Below, piece by piece: positions 1 to 10,202 of a stretch of DNA of 64,000 nt. Made by a program: the position numbers and the translations under genes. The notes below the pieces were generated by a model. It had not been told where the DNA came from. It was given only the letters and a program-made list of their open reading frames with translations, and did no database searches. The first letter of the stretch is position 1; each line of letters opens with the position of its first letter. This DNA is from Siphonodentalium dalli (lineage: Eukaryota; Mollusca; Scaphopoda; Gadilida; Siphonodentaliidae): contig CP136064.1 of NCBI GenBank assembly GCA_032622095.1, positions 142,681,954 to 142,745,953 of the forward strand, in the 5' to 3' direction.

Positions 1-243
1 GCCCACACATTATCACGTCACATAATACGAGTCAATATCGATTTACTCTCAGCGTCCACTCGGCGATGGGGAAGCGTGCTGGATAAATTATCGATTAAAA
101 CGTGTCCTTACATGACCGCGGCTTTCTGCCGGCCGGTCGATTCGCTATATTTATAACATGTTCGGACTCATCCCCCTCTATATATATATAAACACGTACG
201 GACATGTTTGCTATATATATAGCTTTTCGTCGACCCCCGCAGG

Positions 244-251
244 TATATAAA
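244..251 (+). promoter_or_regulatory. TATA box of the PC4-like gene
   Basis: TATATAAA lies 55 bases upstream of the ATG at 306. With a usual 25-30 base spacing, transcription would start near 275-280 and leave a 5' UTR of about 30 bases. Further TATA-rich runs at 148-155, 180-191 and 213-222 could be alternatives. The placement is consistent, but no initiator was tested. Confidence 0.5.
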
Positions 252-305
252 CTGTCGTTACTTGATGTGATATCATAAATGGCTCAATGAAAATAGAGAC
301 AGATC

Positions 306-818
306 ATGGATTCTAAGATTCTCGTCAAAAATTTAGGGAGGGACCGATTTCTCACAGTCGGTGAATATGAGGACCGGAAATACGTTGACTTACGAATTTG
401 GAAAGAATGCAAAATCCCTACGACATTCGGGGCTCGTATGAGCTTACCTAGATGGCAATGTCTGACTGAAAATATAAAGACCATCGGTGAACATTTAGTA
501 TCCATGAGTCCTATGGATAAAGTGCATCTGGGACACAATCTACACGCGGTTTTAGACCACAATAATGGTGTATTACACTTACGCCAGTATTTCACCCCGA
601 AGGACTCTGAACATTTGCACCCAACGAAGAAAGGCTGTACGATTAACCAACGGGAATTTGATGTATTGTTTCAACACATTGACGCTGTTAGTCATGTTTT
701 ACCTGAATTAGAGAATGTGAAAGCTTGTTATTTAATGCACGATGGACAGATGGAAGCGTTAGCGTGTACAGAATGCAATCCTGGAGGTTATGGATTTTAC
801 ACTCAACGAGTTTATTGA
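306..818 (+). CDS. Intronless protein with two PC4-like (coactivator p15) domains
   Basis: This 170-residue ORF carries two copies of the PC4/p15 C-terminal fold pattern. Residues about 10-62 read RFLTVGEYEDRKYVDLRIW, then a basic linker and MSLPRWQCL followed by a helix. Residues about 73-133 repeat the pattern (VLHLRQYF, a PTKKG turn, then a helix). In known PC4 proteins this fold binds single-stranded DNA as a dimer and helps activator-dependent Pol II transcription, so a nuclear nucleic-acid-binding role is inferred. Two domains in one chain could mimic the dimer. ATG 306 is the first in-frame start, the frame has no defects, and a TATA box and AATAAA signal bracket it. The lack of introns suggests a retrocopy or a naturally compact gene. 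The C-terminal 35 residues (two Cys in ALACTECNPGG) are not recognised. Confidence 0.7.
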   Translation: MDSKILVKNLGRDRFLTVGEYEDRKYVDLRIWKECKIPTTFGARMSLPRWQCLTENIKTIGEHLVSMSPMDKVHLGHNLHAVLDHNNGVLHLRQYFTPKDSEHLHPTKKGCTINQREFDVLFQHIDAVSHVLPELENVKACYLMHDGQMEALACTECNPGGYGFYTQRVY

Positions 819-854
819 ACTTTGACTGTGTGTGGAATACTTATTTTCATCGTA

Positions 855-860
855 AATAAA
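855..860 (+). terminator. Poly(A) signal AATAAA
   Basis: AATAAA lies 37 bases after the stop codon of the PC4-like ORF, with T-rich sequence following. This spacing suits a short 3' UTR. Confidence 0.5.
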
Positions 861-1265
861 ATAATAACTTATATTATGTTATTCTAAATTCTTTCGGATC
901 ATCATATACCCACGTTGAGGGTTGGGTGTGTGTGTGTGTGTGTGTGTGTGTGACGATTATTCTTGTTTATTTTTTTTGTGAATTAGCGAAAGATCTCTAT
1001 TTGTATTTATTTTATTGTTTTGTATTGACGTACATTTTTCTGACTATCTATGTACGCCCAATTTATCGGCCTCTGAAGCGGGAGCTCTTCCGACGACTTA
1101 TCTCAAATCAGCCCAATCCTTCACCCGAGTCTCAACTGTGATTGGTGTTATAGTGAACCTAACTCATCGTTCTGGACTCACATACAACTGTTGAATGATA
1201 CTTAACACTCTATCACAATCTGTTATAAGAGGAGTCGACTCTGTCAAACAGTGTTAAAACCACTC
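861..1265. other. Spacer with (TG)n; possible LINE-A 5' UTR
   Basis: A (TG)n microsatellite occupies about 924-952. No coding signal is convincing; the apparent Cys-Val ORF is microsatellite translation. LINE-A's 5' UTR must begin somewhere here, but no TSD or boundary was visible, because the only other LINE-A copy in the window lacks its 5' end. Confidence 0.4.
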
Positions 1266-3013
1266 ATGGGTCCTTCGAACTTGGCTGATTACGGAGACGT
1301 GTTCATCGACCCGACAACTGGTGCAACAATAATGGCTCTTTCTAACGGTACCATACCGGACAACATCCAACGACATGATTCTTGCTCAACCCAGGCGCTA
1401 GATACAAGACCATATACACGTTTGAGTGAAATTTCCCCTGAACTCACAGATATAAATTCAACCTTCAAGCAACTGAGCGAAGCCGCAATGTGTAGCATGG
1501 ATCCAGATGTTATCGCAATGCAGATAATCATGACGTCATGTCTTCAATTTATTAGTAGTGTTCCTAGGGACATCGTTGTAAAAGTTATAGAAGACTCAGC
1601 CACACGTGAAGAACATATACTAAAGCAAATGAGACAAGTCGTATTCTTGGAAGTGAAAGCTGATTCAAATTTCTGCCAGCACTACCCCATAAGCACTTCT
1701 CTCAAAAACCGCTTAAGTGTGAAGGGTGGTTTAGAGGACTACAAGAAATACTCTTCTGATATCTATATTTTGATGTTATTTCTCGTAGATGGGGCACTAA
1801 TCTAGCCGAGCTGCTCAGCAAAGGTACCAAACAGTCAGCATGCAACACCACCATTAATAAGCTTCCCGAACCAATACCAGCACCTGTACCTGACAGCTTT
1901 CAACAGAACATCCTCGACATGCTATGTGAAAACCGAAATCTCGTGCGGAATGTCCTTGAATCGTTGCCCGACATCACAAAATCAATAACCAATCTGGACA
2001 ATCGGGTGGCAGAGTTAGAACGTCGATTCGATCCACTTGCATCGCAAAACGCTGACGATAATACACAGTCAACTCTGAAACAAATCCAGCAATCAATCGT
2101 ATATATTGAAAACAATGTCGCATCTAACACTGAACTGATGGAGTCAAACGAACTAAAACTGCAACGAGCTCTAGATGACAAGTGTGATGGAGTCGCTAAT
2201 TGCCGTTCAAAGATACACGATCTCCAAACTGACATTGAAACTAACCTGGATCATGCCAAAAGTGTAGTTCGTGCAGTAAATCGGAATGCTGGGTCCATAG
2301 GAACTCTAAGTGACAAAGTGAACAAATTAACGAAGGTGGTTTCACAACCACACTCATGCCCAAATGTGTCTGATCAAAAAGTAAACCCAGACAATTTCAA
2401 ACAATTGCAAGGCCAAATGCAACAATTCGCAGATGAAGTGTGCACACGACTTGACAGCTTCTGTGAATTTATAAAGGATACCGTTGAAAATACAAATTTA
2501 CCGGATGATGTCGAAAACGAAAACGACTCAGTGAAAACCAGTGACATTCAGCCAAACCAGCACAATGCGCATGCTAATCAAAACCATAACGGTTATAACG
2601 TTCGGTCAACAACAGGTGAATCGGGCAATCATGTCCAGTCCAATTACAATGATCATGATCGGTACAATCGCACACATGAAAATCAAGAGAACCGCTATAG
2701 TGACAAACACGATCGACAAGACAGAAGCGACACATACCGCGCAAGGAACAAAAAGCCAATTAACTCAACTAGATTATTTGTTTCAAACCTGCCGGACTTT
2801 GTTGATGCAGACTGTTTAGCCGACTATCTATATGATGCCGATATCAAATTCTCAATTATAAAGGTGTTTCGTGTTCACAAGAACGGTGTCCTATCGGCTA
2901 GAATTAACGTTGACGAAGCAGATAGCAGCTGTTGCAGGGGGCCTGATTGCTGGCCAAAAGGTGTCACTTGCGCCCGATGGGTTCCATATGACGAGTTCAA
3001 AAATGATTACTAA
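1266..3013 (+). pseudogene. LINE-A ORF1 (coiled coil, RRM-like C-terminus), one frameshift
   Basis: The frame runs from ATG 1266 to a stop at 1805. Homologous-looking sequence continues in another frame from about 1760 (YLYFDVISRRWGTNLAELL) to 3013, so a single small indel near 1757-1760 splits a protein of about 580 residues. The middle part (after FQQNILDML) has heptad-like spacing typical of ORF1 coiled coils. A polar Asn/Gln/His/Arg-rich linker follows. The end has an RRM-like pattern (TRLFVSNLPDFVDADCLADY) and a Cys-rich close, CCRGPDCWPKGVTCARW. ORF1 proteins of this kind bind element RNA. The N-terminal 165 residues match nothing I recognise. The C-terminal half is duplicated at 7067-7950. 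Confidence 0.75.
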
Positions 3014-3245
3014 CTGTTTTGCTCACAGCATAATGTTTATCCAATAGGAATCACACACTGTTGTATTACTCATATTTTTTGCACATTATACATTATGTAT
3101 TCATATATATATATACATCCGTCGTAGTCGTAATATGTCGGATCATATATACATTTACAATCTACTCGTATCACGAATTGATGAACGAAATGTGTCCAAA
3201 TCAGTCATGGGACACATCTTAAAATAACTTATTTAATCCTTCAAA

Positions 3246-3356
3246 ATGCTGAGTGTCATCTCTTGGAACTGTACTGGTATCCTATCAAGCAGTCTCTTCC
3301 TTAACAATCTCATGCGTGACCAGCATATTGATATAATTGGCCTGTCTGATCACTGG
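3246..3356 (+). pseudogene. LINE-A ORF2, first endonuclease piece
   Basis: ATG 3246 begins MLSVISWNCTGIL, the usual start of an APE-type endonuclease; SWNCTG carries the metal-binding Asn. The frame stays open to DHW, where the hAT element begins. The same start occurs at 8168 in the duplicated block and at 29370 (minus) in the second LINE-A copy, which confirms it as the ORF2 initiator. The rest of the domain resumes at 9881. Confidence 0.75.
3349..3356 (+). repeat. hAT target-site duplication ATCACTGG, left copy
   Basis: The 8-mer sits immediately before CAGG of the hAT left end. The same 8-mer is at 8271-8278 (duplicated block) and at 9873-9880 after the right end. Confidence 0.8.
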
Positions 3357-3572
3357 CAGGCTTGGGGCAATTACTTGTGAATGTAATTAATTACAATTAC
3401 AATTACTTCAACATTTTCCAATTACAATTACAATTCCCATTACATCTATTTCACAATGTAATTAATTACAATTACTTTGAAATGTAATTCAATTACATTT
3501 CAGCACATAATTGATGTAGGAACACTTTTTATTTATATAAACTTTATTTGATAACAAAACATAAATTTAATA
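3357..3572. mobile_element. hAT element, left-end fragment (duplicated part)
   Basis: It starts CAGGCTTGGGGCAATTAC and is packed with AATTAC/GTAATT motifs to about 3500, the subterminal region of the hAT described at 8279-9872. It is cut at 3572 by the LINE-B insertion. It is nearly identical to 8279-8494. Confidence 0.8.
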
Positions 3573-3779
3573 TATATATCTTTATTCCTCCATATAATGA
3601 AGAGCATATATATAAACATTATAAATAAATTGAGAACACAAATACATCCTGCATGCAGGAATTTGGCTATACAATATAGAGGGTTATATAATTTGACTGA
3701 CAAAGACAAATACGAACATATTTGAGGGCATATAAGTATGCATACCCTCACGAGCACCGGCACGATCACACATCCGCAC

Positions 3780-4490
3780 ACTCATAAACACGCCCACCCT
3801 CACACACATACATACATACATATACATACACATGTATATACTCATATATACATATATATACGAAAATATACATGAAAACACATATAAATGCGCACGAGAG
3901 CGCAAATGCACGTACACAGCCGCGCCATAACTCGTGAATATATGCATGGTTATATACATATATATAAATGTTCATTTACATATATATGCTTATATTCATA
4001 TACATACATTCACGTAGACATACACACACCAACACACACATATATGAATACATATGTAACGGTTAGGTACCTATATATGCACGTTTATATGTGCATGTAT
4101 ATCTGATTAAATATACACCAAGGCATATATGGAACATGGCTGTATGATGAAGTAAAGGGAATGGAATAATTCGCATTGAGCTGAAGCGGGACGTTTTATG
4201 CTGTGTTAAAGAAGGGTTATGCTTTGTTAAGACGGTTATCTGAAGTGCAAGCGAGATAACTCCAAAGTTTGGATAATTGCGAAAGTTATATGGCATGAAT
4301 ATACATATATATATATATACACATGCATATGTATATATACACCTATACACATGTATATATATATATATATATATATTCTTACGCCTATATATGTATACAC
4401 ACATACAATTACACATGGGTATGGCTTGTGTTATCATGCATCCGGGAGAATACACATGGGTATGGTTTGTGTGATCATGCATCCGGGAGA
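3780..4490. repeat. Microsatellites in the LINE-B 3' UTR
   Basis: CA/TA-type arrays occupy about 3780-4060 and 4296-4400. A 42-base unit with CATGCATCCGGGAGAATA repeats twice at about 4410-4496. ORFs here are Tyr/Ile/His/Cys-rich artefacts. Comparable arrays lie at the same place in the other LINE copies (14620-14800 and 25380-25560). Confidence 0.8.
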
Positions 4491-4741
4491 ATACTAAGAT
4501 TAATGGATGTCCGTTGAAGTGAGCTTAGTGAGGCTATGTGAAGTGTATAGTACGTAAACTGTAAACAGTGTATACATGTAGGAAATATGGGTAATTTTAA
4601 ATATATACATATTTGGCGGAAGGATGCATGGTACTGAATTGGCCAATGCTACATGTGACAGAGATAATTTACCAAATAACAGTAAATGAATTAATAGAAC
4701 ATTAACGCTATTCTACTCCGAAAGAGCGCTGGTCACTTTAG

Positions 4742-7066
4742 TTAACCATTATCAAAATGAAACGGTTTCCACATAAATGCAGATGTCCTAACGAGCAAGC
4801 GAGACAGATTAGAGTGGTTATCTGAGAGTAGAGCGAGATCTCTAGGTGGCGATCCCAGAAGGGCAGACAGTAGCTGCAAACGGGGTATTTGGTCTAGGTA
4901 GAGGAAACAGTCAATGCCATAATTGTCAATGATGTGGTACCACATGTCATTCCGAATATGTAGCAATGACGGGCAGTCTAACAAGATATGTTGTACTACA
5001 CACGAGTAGGTCGCTAAACAATGTTTGCATATATCATTTTGTCCGAAAGCTGTATGTGCGATTATGCGACCGATCAAGAGGAATACAAATTTTTCCTCCG
5101 GAAATTGTGAGCATAGTTTCCATATACCGATCGTCCGTAGCGTGGGGTGAATGGTACGGAATGCTGTTAAAGAGGAGTCGTCGGAGATACGATTATACCA
5201 GTCAAGTTCATCTAACTCCTTTACAGCTGTCCTTACCAAGCGTTTCCACACCACGGGCGATGGAAATTCATTGGAATTAGCATATTCAATGAGGTGATGT
5301 TCCATATTATATTTGCATAGAATGCGCCATATGTCATGTATAAAAGATGTTTCATCCGTTGACAGACCAGATATGAAATCATACAAACGTCGTAGGAATA
5401 ACTGTTTTGATGCTTTCTCGTGATTTGGCCCACAGAAAGCGCCAAGCATTGAGAGTTTCCGACGATCGATCCACGATTCTAGCGAGGAACAGCCTAGACA
5501 GCCTTGTGCAATAACTGTTCGGGTCCTCGTCGGAAAACCTTGCATATGCTTGATGCAAACTCTGTGGGCCTTCTCAAGCTTATCTATTTGTGTTGTGTTT
5601 AGGTTCCAGAGAAGTTCACTGCCATACAACCCTGAAGGGATGACTATTGTTTTGTAAAGTTTGTATGAACTTTGAGGAGAGATACCACCAGGGTATAGGC
5701 CAACATCGGAGAGGCCGAAATATGCCCCCCTTAATTTTGTGCATATAGCATCGACAAATTTGTTATTGAAATAGGATTTGGAAAGCAGAATTCCCAGGTG
5801 AGTATAGGAGTCAACTTCTCCGAGAAAGGATGATCCAAATGGCCATGATCTTGCACATTTATCGGCTTCTTGTTTTGATTCATTGAAAACCATTATGACG
5901 GTTTTCGATGAATTATAACTGAAGCGCCATTTATTACTGTATTCAATGCATAATTCATATAAGCCAATAAGACCTGGGCGGGATAGAGAGAGAAGCATCA
6001 TATCATCGGCTTGGGTGGGAGATGAACAATTCAGTGAGTGGATACGAAGGCCCAATTTTGATTTTTCAATAATATGGAGGAGATCGTCTGCGTATATTTT
6101 GTACCACAGAGGTGATAATATTGATCCTTGTCTGGTTCCTTGGGACAAGGAGAACCAGTCGGAATATGTTCCGTCGCTGCGGATACAACATTTTATGCCA
6201 GATAATAAATCTCGTATGATGAGCCATGTTTTGCCATTATTGTGTTGTTCCCTGGCGTAACTAATACATTCTTGTACAAAACAGGATGTCATGGTGCAAC
6301 TGATCCCTTTTTCGAAACCGTGCTGTAACGGATGGACGGCGATTGAAGATGGCATATACGTTTCCAATCTAAGAGATACCACTCTCTCAAATAGCTTGTA
6401 AATGGCAGGTAATATGGTAATTGCTCTATAGCTATCAAAGCTGTCTTTAGGTTTTCGACCACCCTTGTAAAGAGACACCATGACGCCCCGTTTCGCTGCA
6501 AGAGGTACATGTGAGTATTCAAACATATATGAGAATAAATGTGCGAGGCAATTGAGCAACGCTTCACCACCGAAAATTATGTGCTCATAGGAAATTGAGT
6601 CGTATCCATGTGCTTTGTTCCTATCTAATCTGTTGAGTAATTTACTGAGTTCACATGCGGTTACAGGGTGTGTAATAAGTACATCACATGAGCTTGAGGA
6701 TGAGTGATCGGTGGTGTTTTTGATGAAATTATTTACAAAGTTATAGTTGTCCTCATCATATAACGGATCAGTTGACTCAGTGAAGATTGATTTATAATAT
6801 TCAGCCCATGCGCTGACTATCTCCGTTCTACCTCTGAGAATGGTGTCGTTATGTTTGAAGAACGGGAGAGAACGGTTGTGACTTTTTCTGTTATTTTTCA
6901 GTAAGCGGTAGAATGTTGCTATGTCAAGTTCGGCTAGATTGTCAAGATCGGAATGCTTATCACGCAAAAATTTACTGGATTTTCTACGGTGAACAGAACG
7001 GAAGTTACGTTTTGCATCTTTATAGTTTACATAGGAAGGAAATAAGTTGCCTCTTGGTCGGCCATC
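4742..7066 (-). pseudogene. LINE-B ORF2 C-terminal part (RT + zinc knuckle) lacking RT motif A
   Basis: An uninterrupted frame of about 770 codons is homologous to LINE-A ORF2 from YKDAK onward. It keeps KAHGYDSISYEH, the GGRKPKDSFDSYRAI region, LQHGFEKG, the motif B region QGTRQGSILSP, the motif C region PTQADDMMLLS, and a C-terminal CKHC...H...C knuckle. Compared with LINE-A (12535-12625), about 30 residues are missing at 6235/6236: the segment with FLDARKAFDTVW, motif A with its catalytic Asp. The join is in frame. It cannot encode an active RT. The first few codons of the open frame beyond 7066 belong to flanking DNA. Endonuclease and ORF1 are absent by 5' truncation. Confidence 0.85.
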
Positions 7067-7950
7067 CTGAACTGATGGAGTCAAACGAACTAAAACTGCA
7101 ACGAGCTCTAGATGACAAGTGTGATGGAGTCGCTAATTGCCGTTCAAAGATACACGATCTCCAAACTGACATTGAAACTAACCTGGATCATGCCAAAAGT
7201 GTAGTTCGTGCAGTAAATCGGAATGCTGGGTCCATAGGAACTCTAAGTGACAAAGTGAACAAATTAACGAAGGTGGTTTCACAACCACACTCATGCCCAA
7301 ATGTGTCTGATCAAAAAGTAAACCCAGATAATTTCAAACAATTGCAAGGCCAAATGCAACAATTCGCAGATGAAGTGTGCACACGACTTGACAGCTTCTG
7401 TGAATTTATAAAGGATACCGTTGAAAATACAAATTTACCGGATGATGTCGAAAACGAAAACGACTCAGTGAAAACCAGTGACATTCAGCCAAACCAGCAC
7501 AATGCGCATGCTAATCAAAACCATAACGGTTATAACGTTCGGTCAACAACAGGTGAATCGGGCAATCATGTCCAGTCCAATTACAATGATCATGATCGGT
7601 ACAATCGCACACATGAAAATCAAGAGAACCGCTATAGTGACAAACACGATCGACAAGACAGAAGCGACACATACCGCGCAAGGAACAAAAAGCCAATTAA
7701 CTCAACTAGATTATTTGTTTCAAACCTGCCGGACTTTGTTGATGCAGACTGTTTAGCCGACTATCTATATGATGCCGATATCAAATTCTCAATTATAAAG
7801 GTGTTTCGTGTTCACAAGAACGGTGTCCTATCGGCTAGAATTAACGTTGACGAAGCAGATAGCAGCTGTTGCAGGGGGCCTGATTGCTGGCCAAAAGGTG
7901 TCACTTGCGCCCGATGGGTTCCATATGACGAGTTCAAAAATGATTACTAA
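7067..7950 (+). pseudogene. Duplicated C-terminal half of LINE-A ORF1
   Basis: The frame reads from ELMESNELKLQ to the stop at 7950 and matches the last 294 residues of ORF1 at 2131-3013. It includes the coiled-coil end, polar linker, RRM-like part and Cys-rich tail. It has no start of its own, so it is a passenger of the duplication. Confidence 0.8.
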
Positions 7951-8167
7951 CTGTTTTGCTCACAGCATAATGTTTATCCAATAGGAATCACACACTGTTG
8001 TATTACTCATATTTTTATGTATTCATATATATATATACATCCGTCGTAGTCGTAATATGTCGGATCATATATACATTTATAATCTACTCGTATCACGAAT
8101 TGATGAACGAAATGTGTCCAAATCAGTCATGGGACACATCTTAAAATAACTTATTTAATCCTTCAAA

Positions 8168-8278
8168 ATGCTGAGTGTCATCTCTTGGAACTGTACTGGT
8201 ATCCTATCAAGCAGTCTCTACCTTAACAATCTCATGCGTGACCAGCATATTGATATAATTGGCCTGTCTGATCACTGG
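8168..8278 (+). pseudogene. LINE-A ORF2 start, duplicated copy joined to the rest of ORF2 across the hAT
   Basis: It matches 3246-3356. ATG 8168 opens the frame, which ends at the hAT left end (8279). Removing the hAT and one copy of its 8-bp TSD would bring it into register with 9881, which begins LHEHN-like sequence. Confidence 0.75.
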
Positions 8279-9872
8279 CAGGCTTGTGGCAATTACTTGT
8301 GAATGTAATTAATTACAATTACAATTACTTCAACATTTTCCAATTACAATTACAATTCCCATTACATCTATTTCACAATGTAATTAATTACAATTACTTT
8401 GAAATGTAATTCAATTACATTTCAGCACATAATTGATGTAGGAACACTTTTTATTTATATAAACTTTATTTGATAACAAAACATAAATTTAATACAAGGA
8501 AGATGAAATACATGGTGAAGCACACTTGGTACAGAGCAGCCAATGTACTGAGTCCAGTATAGGTGTTCGTAGAACTGAGCAAATGATGATTTATAGCTGG
8601 CAATTCCAGCGTGTTGCATTGGCAGCTTGTAGTCGGGGTTGATCTTCTAAAAATTGGAAAGATATCAGACATTTATGAACTTTGCTGACTATCTTCAATG
8701 CTTTGGCATTCTTGACCGATGTTTTTGCATACTGATAGATCCTAGTAGGTTGTTGATCACTTGCTAATGGTGCTTGTGTGACTGTTGATTCATAGACATC
8801 TTGATGCTTTCGCTATAAAATGAAAATAATAGAGTATTTTAGTAACACACATGTATCCATCATTTAATTATTAAGGGAATAAGACTATCTCAGTAAGTCA
8901 GACACACAGCCAGGCCAATTGTAAAGGACAATGAGATAATCAACACTCTGATTGTTAATTAGAGTCATAATCTTAATTAGCCTTTGTTGCCACAGCTTAT
9001 AGGTAACACAATGCCTCCACTAGACAGTGCTAATTGGGGATTACTGAGGCAGATATTTTTCCCCACTTTGTCATTCAGTTGCAAATTAGAAGGGACAAGA
9101 TACAATGCATATACCAAATTAAATTACAAATACCACCATATGACTGAAGTTATATGTCAATGGAATTAAACAAAACTAATACATAGAAACGGAAACTTAC
9201 CTTCAGATGTGTCACAAAATTGGAGGTAACTTTTTTGGAACTGGATATTGTAGTTGGGCAAAGTTTGCACTTCGCTTTCATAGGACACGATGTGTCTTTC
9301 TGCAAATTAAATGCTGCCAGATTTTTTGTAGACATGTTGATAGCATTAGCAAAGGTTGACATGAATTTCTACCATAGCATGTATACCATATATGATGGAG
9401 ATAATGAAACATTATCATAAGAGTGATATATTATAGTGATCTATTGTCTATTATTTGAAGTTGGTTTCTCATTGTATTTATCAAAACAAGCTTTCGACCT
9501 CAAAGGTTAACCAATGCTTAAGCAAACAAACAGGAGGTGTCAACAGAATTCACCATTGAGACATAGTGGATACAAACTCAGTGTTGTGACATAGTGATAG
9601 CCAGTCACCAGTCTTACACTTTGAAATTTTGGAAAAAAAACATTTGAAGAAACCATTGGATGAATCATGAAAGAGAACTTTGAGAAGAAACAAGTACCTG
9701 TGATTTTGAAGTAATTGAAATTAAACCCTAATTACAATTACAATTACATCCTAACCAATTACAATTACATGTAATTGAGAATAAACTCAATTACCAATTA
9801 CATGCAATTACTTGAAAAAATGTAATTAATTACAATCAATTACAATTACAAATTACAATTACCCCATCCCTG
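8279..9872 (-). mobile_element. hAT-superfamily element, deletion derivative with BED finger
   Basis: Its ends are CAGGCTTGTGG... and ...CCCCATCCCTG, imperfect inverted termini of the CAGG type. Both flanks carry ATCACTGG, an 8-bp TSD typical of hAT. Subterminal AATTAC/GTAATT clusters fill about 8290-8425 and 9725-9865. The 1.6-kb interior encodes only the two ends of a hAT transposase on the minus strand, so it is non-autonomous. Confidence 0.85.
8591..9362 (-). pseudogene. hAT transposase remnant: BED zinc finger spliced to an ATRWN core fragment
   Basis: Exon 1 (9201-9362) encodes KCKLCPTTISSSKKVTSNFV and then THLK, followed by a GTAAGT donor at 9200-9195. Exon 2 (8591-8812) follows a TTTTATAG acceptor and begins RKHQDVYE, so the join restores a C-x2-C...H-x4-H BED finger, a DNA-binding domain at the N-terminus of many hAT transposases. 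Exon 2 then reaches ATRWNCQL and a stop; ATRWN-type motifs occur in the hAT catalytic core. The DDE/RNase H part and dimerisation region are missing, so an internal deletion is inferred. A truncated BED protein could still bind element ends, but expression is unknown. Confidence 0.7.
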
Positions 9873-9880
9873 ATCACTGG
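9873..9880 (+). repeat. hAT target-site duplication ATCACTGG, right copy
   Basis: It is an exact match to 3349-3356 and 8271-8278, directly after the terminal CCCTG. LINE-A ORF2 resumes at 9881. Confidence 0.8.
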
Positions 9881-10202
9881 TTACATGAGCACAACGTTCA
9901 TTTTTTGGATACTATTGACAAAAGTTACACATACCATGCGGTCTGCGACTCATCTTAACGTTTACCCACGCAACGTGGCAGATTTAAAGGTGGGGTGGCC
10001 ATACTTTGGAATCGAAAGTACGATAATTCTATAACACCGTTAGATATAGATTATGATCGTATTTGTGGCGTAAAATTTCGCCTCGCTCCTCGTATATACC
10101 TTTACATATTTCAGGTATATTTGCCATGCACAAACTATACAGTGGAATTTTACCGTGACTATCTGCAAAAACTCCAGGATCTAAAAGATCAATACTCCCC
10201 AC
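9881..10202 (+). pseudogene. LINE-A ORF2, second endonuclease piece with a nonsense codon
   Basis: It continues the APE-type endonuclease: HNVHFLDTI, then a TAA at 9956-9958 where LINE-A copy 2 has CAA (SSQRLP), so C-to-T nonsense. It then reads QRGRFKGGVAILWNRKYD and IFQVYLPCTNYTVEFYRDYL. It is interrupted after the sequence for DQYSP by LINE-C. Without LINE-C and one TSD copy it joins LGHLIVMGDFNGN at 11090. Confidence 0.75.
10190..10202 (+). repeat. LINE-C target-site duplication CAATACTCCCCAC, left copy
   Basis: The same 13-mer occurs at 11079-11091. It lies in LINE-A ORF2 coding sequence. Confidence 0.8.

Larger units (their letters stand above)
2130..3572 (+). repeat. Long direct repeat, copy 1: 1.44-kb target duplication left of LINE-B
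   Basis: It matches 7067-8494 with only about four single-base differences and one 15-base gap near 3090. It spans the ORF1 C-terminus, the spacer, the ORF2 start and the first 216 bases of the hAT element. Its right edge abuts the 3' tail of LINE-B and the other copy's left edge abuts LINE-B's truncated 5' end. That arrangement is what a very long LINE target-site duplication would produce. Confidence 0.85.
3573..7066 (-). mobile_element. LINE-B: 5'-truncated LINE inserted in the hAT element
   Basis: Its minus-strand 3' end lies at 3573 (ATATATATCTTTATTCCTCC on the + strand, the family terminus). A 1.17-kb 3' UTR rich in microsatellites and a long ORF2 follow. The element stops at 7066, inside ORF2 about 370 residues from its start, the usual result of incomplete reverse transcription. 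Its ORF2 is clearly diverged from LINE-A, so it is another subfamily. It is flanked by the 1.43-kb duplication. Confidence 0.85.
7067..8494 (+). repeat. Long direct repeat, copy 2: 1.43-kb target duplication right of LINE-B
   Basis: This is the second copy of 2130-3572. Differences seen are C/T at 2387/7329, a 15-base gap near 8015, C/T near 3159/8080, T/A at 3297/8220 and G/T near 3364/8286. The near-identity points to a recent event. The hAT sequence continues without a break past 8494. Confidence 0.85.

Noticed and set aside
284-595. Antisense ORF of 103 codons
   Set aside because: Shadow of the PC4-like gene on the opposite strand.
306-818. PC4-like ORF as the first ORF of LINE-A
   Set aside because: It has its own TATA box and poly(A) signal before LINE-A ORF1, and nothing like it accompanies the other copy, although that copy is 5'-truncated, so this is not fully excluded.
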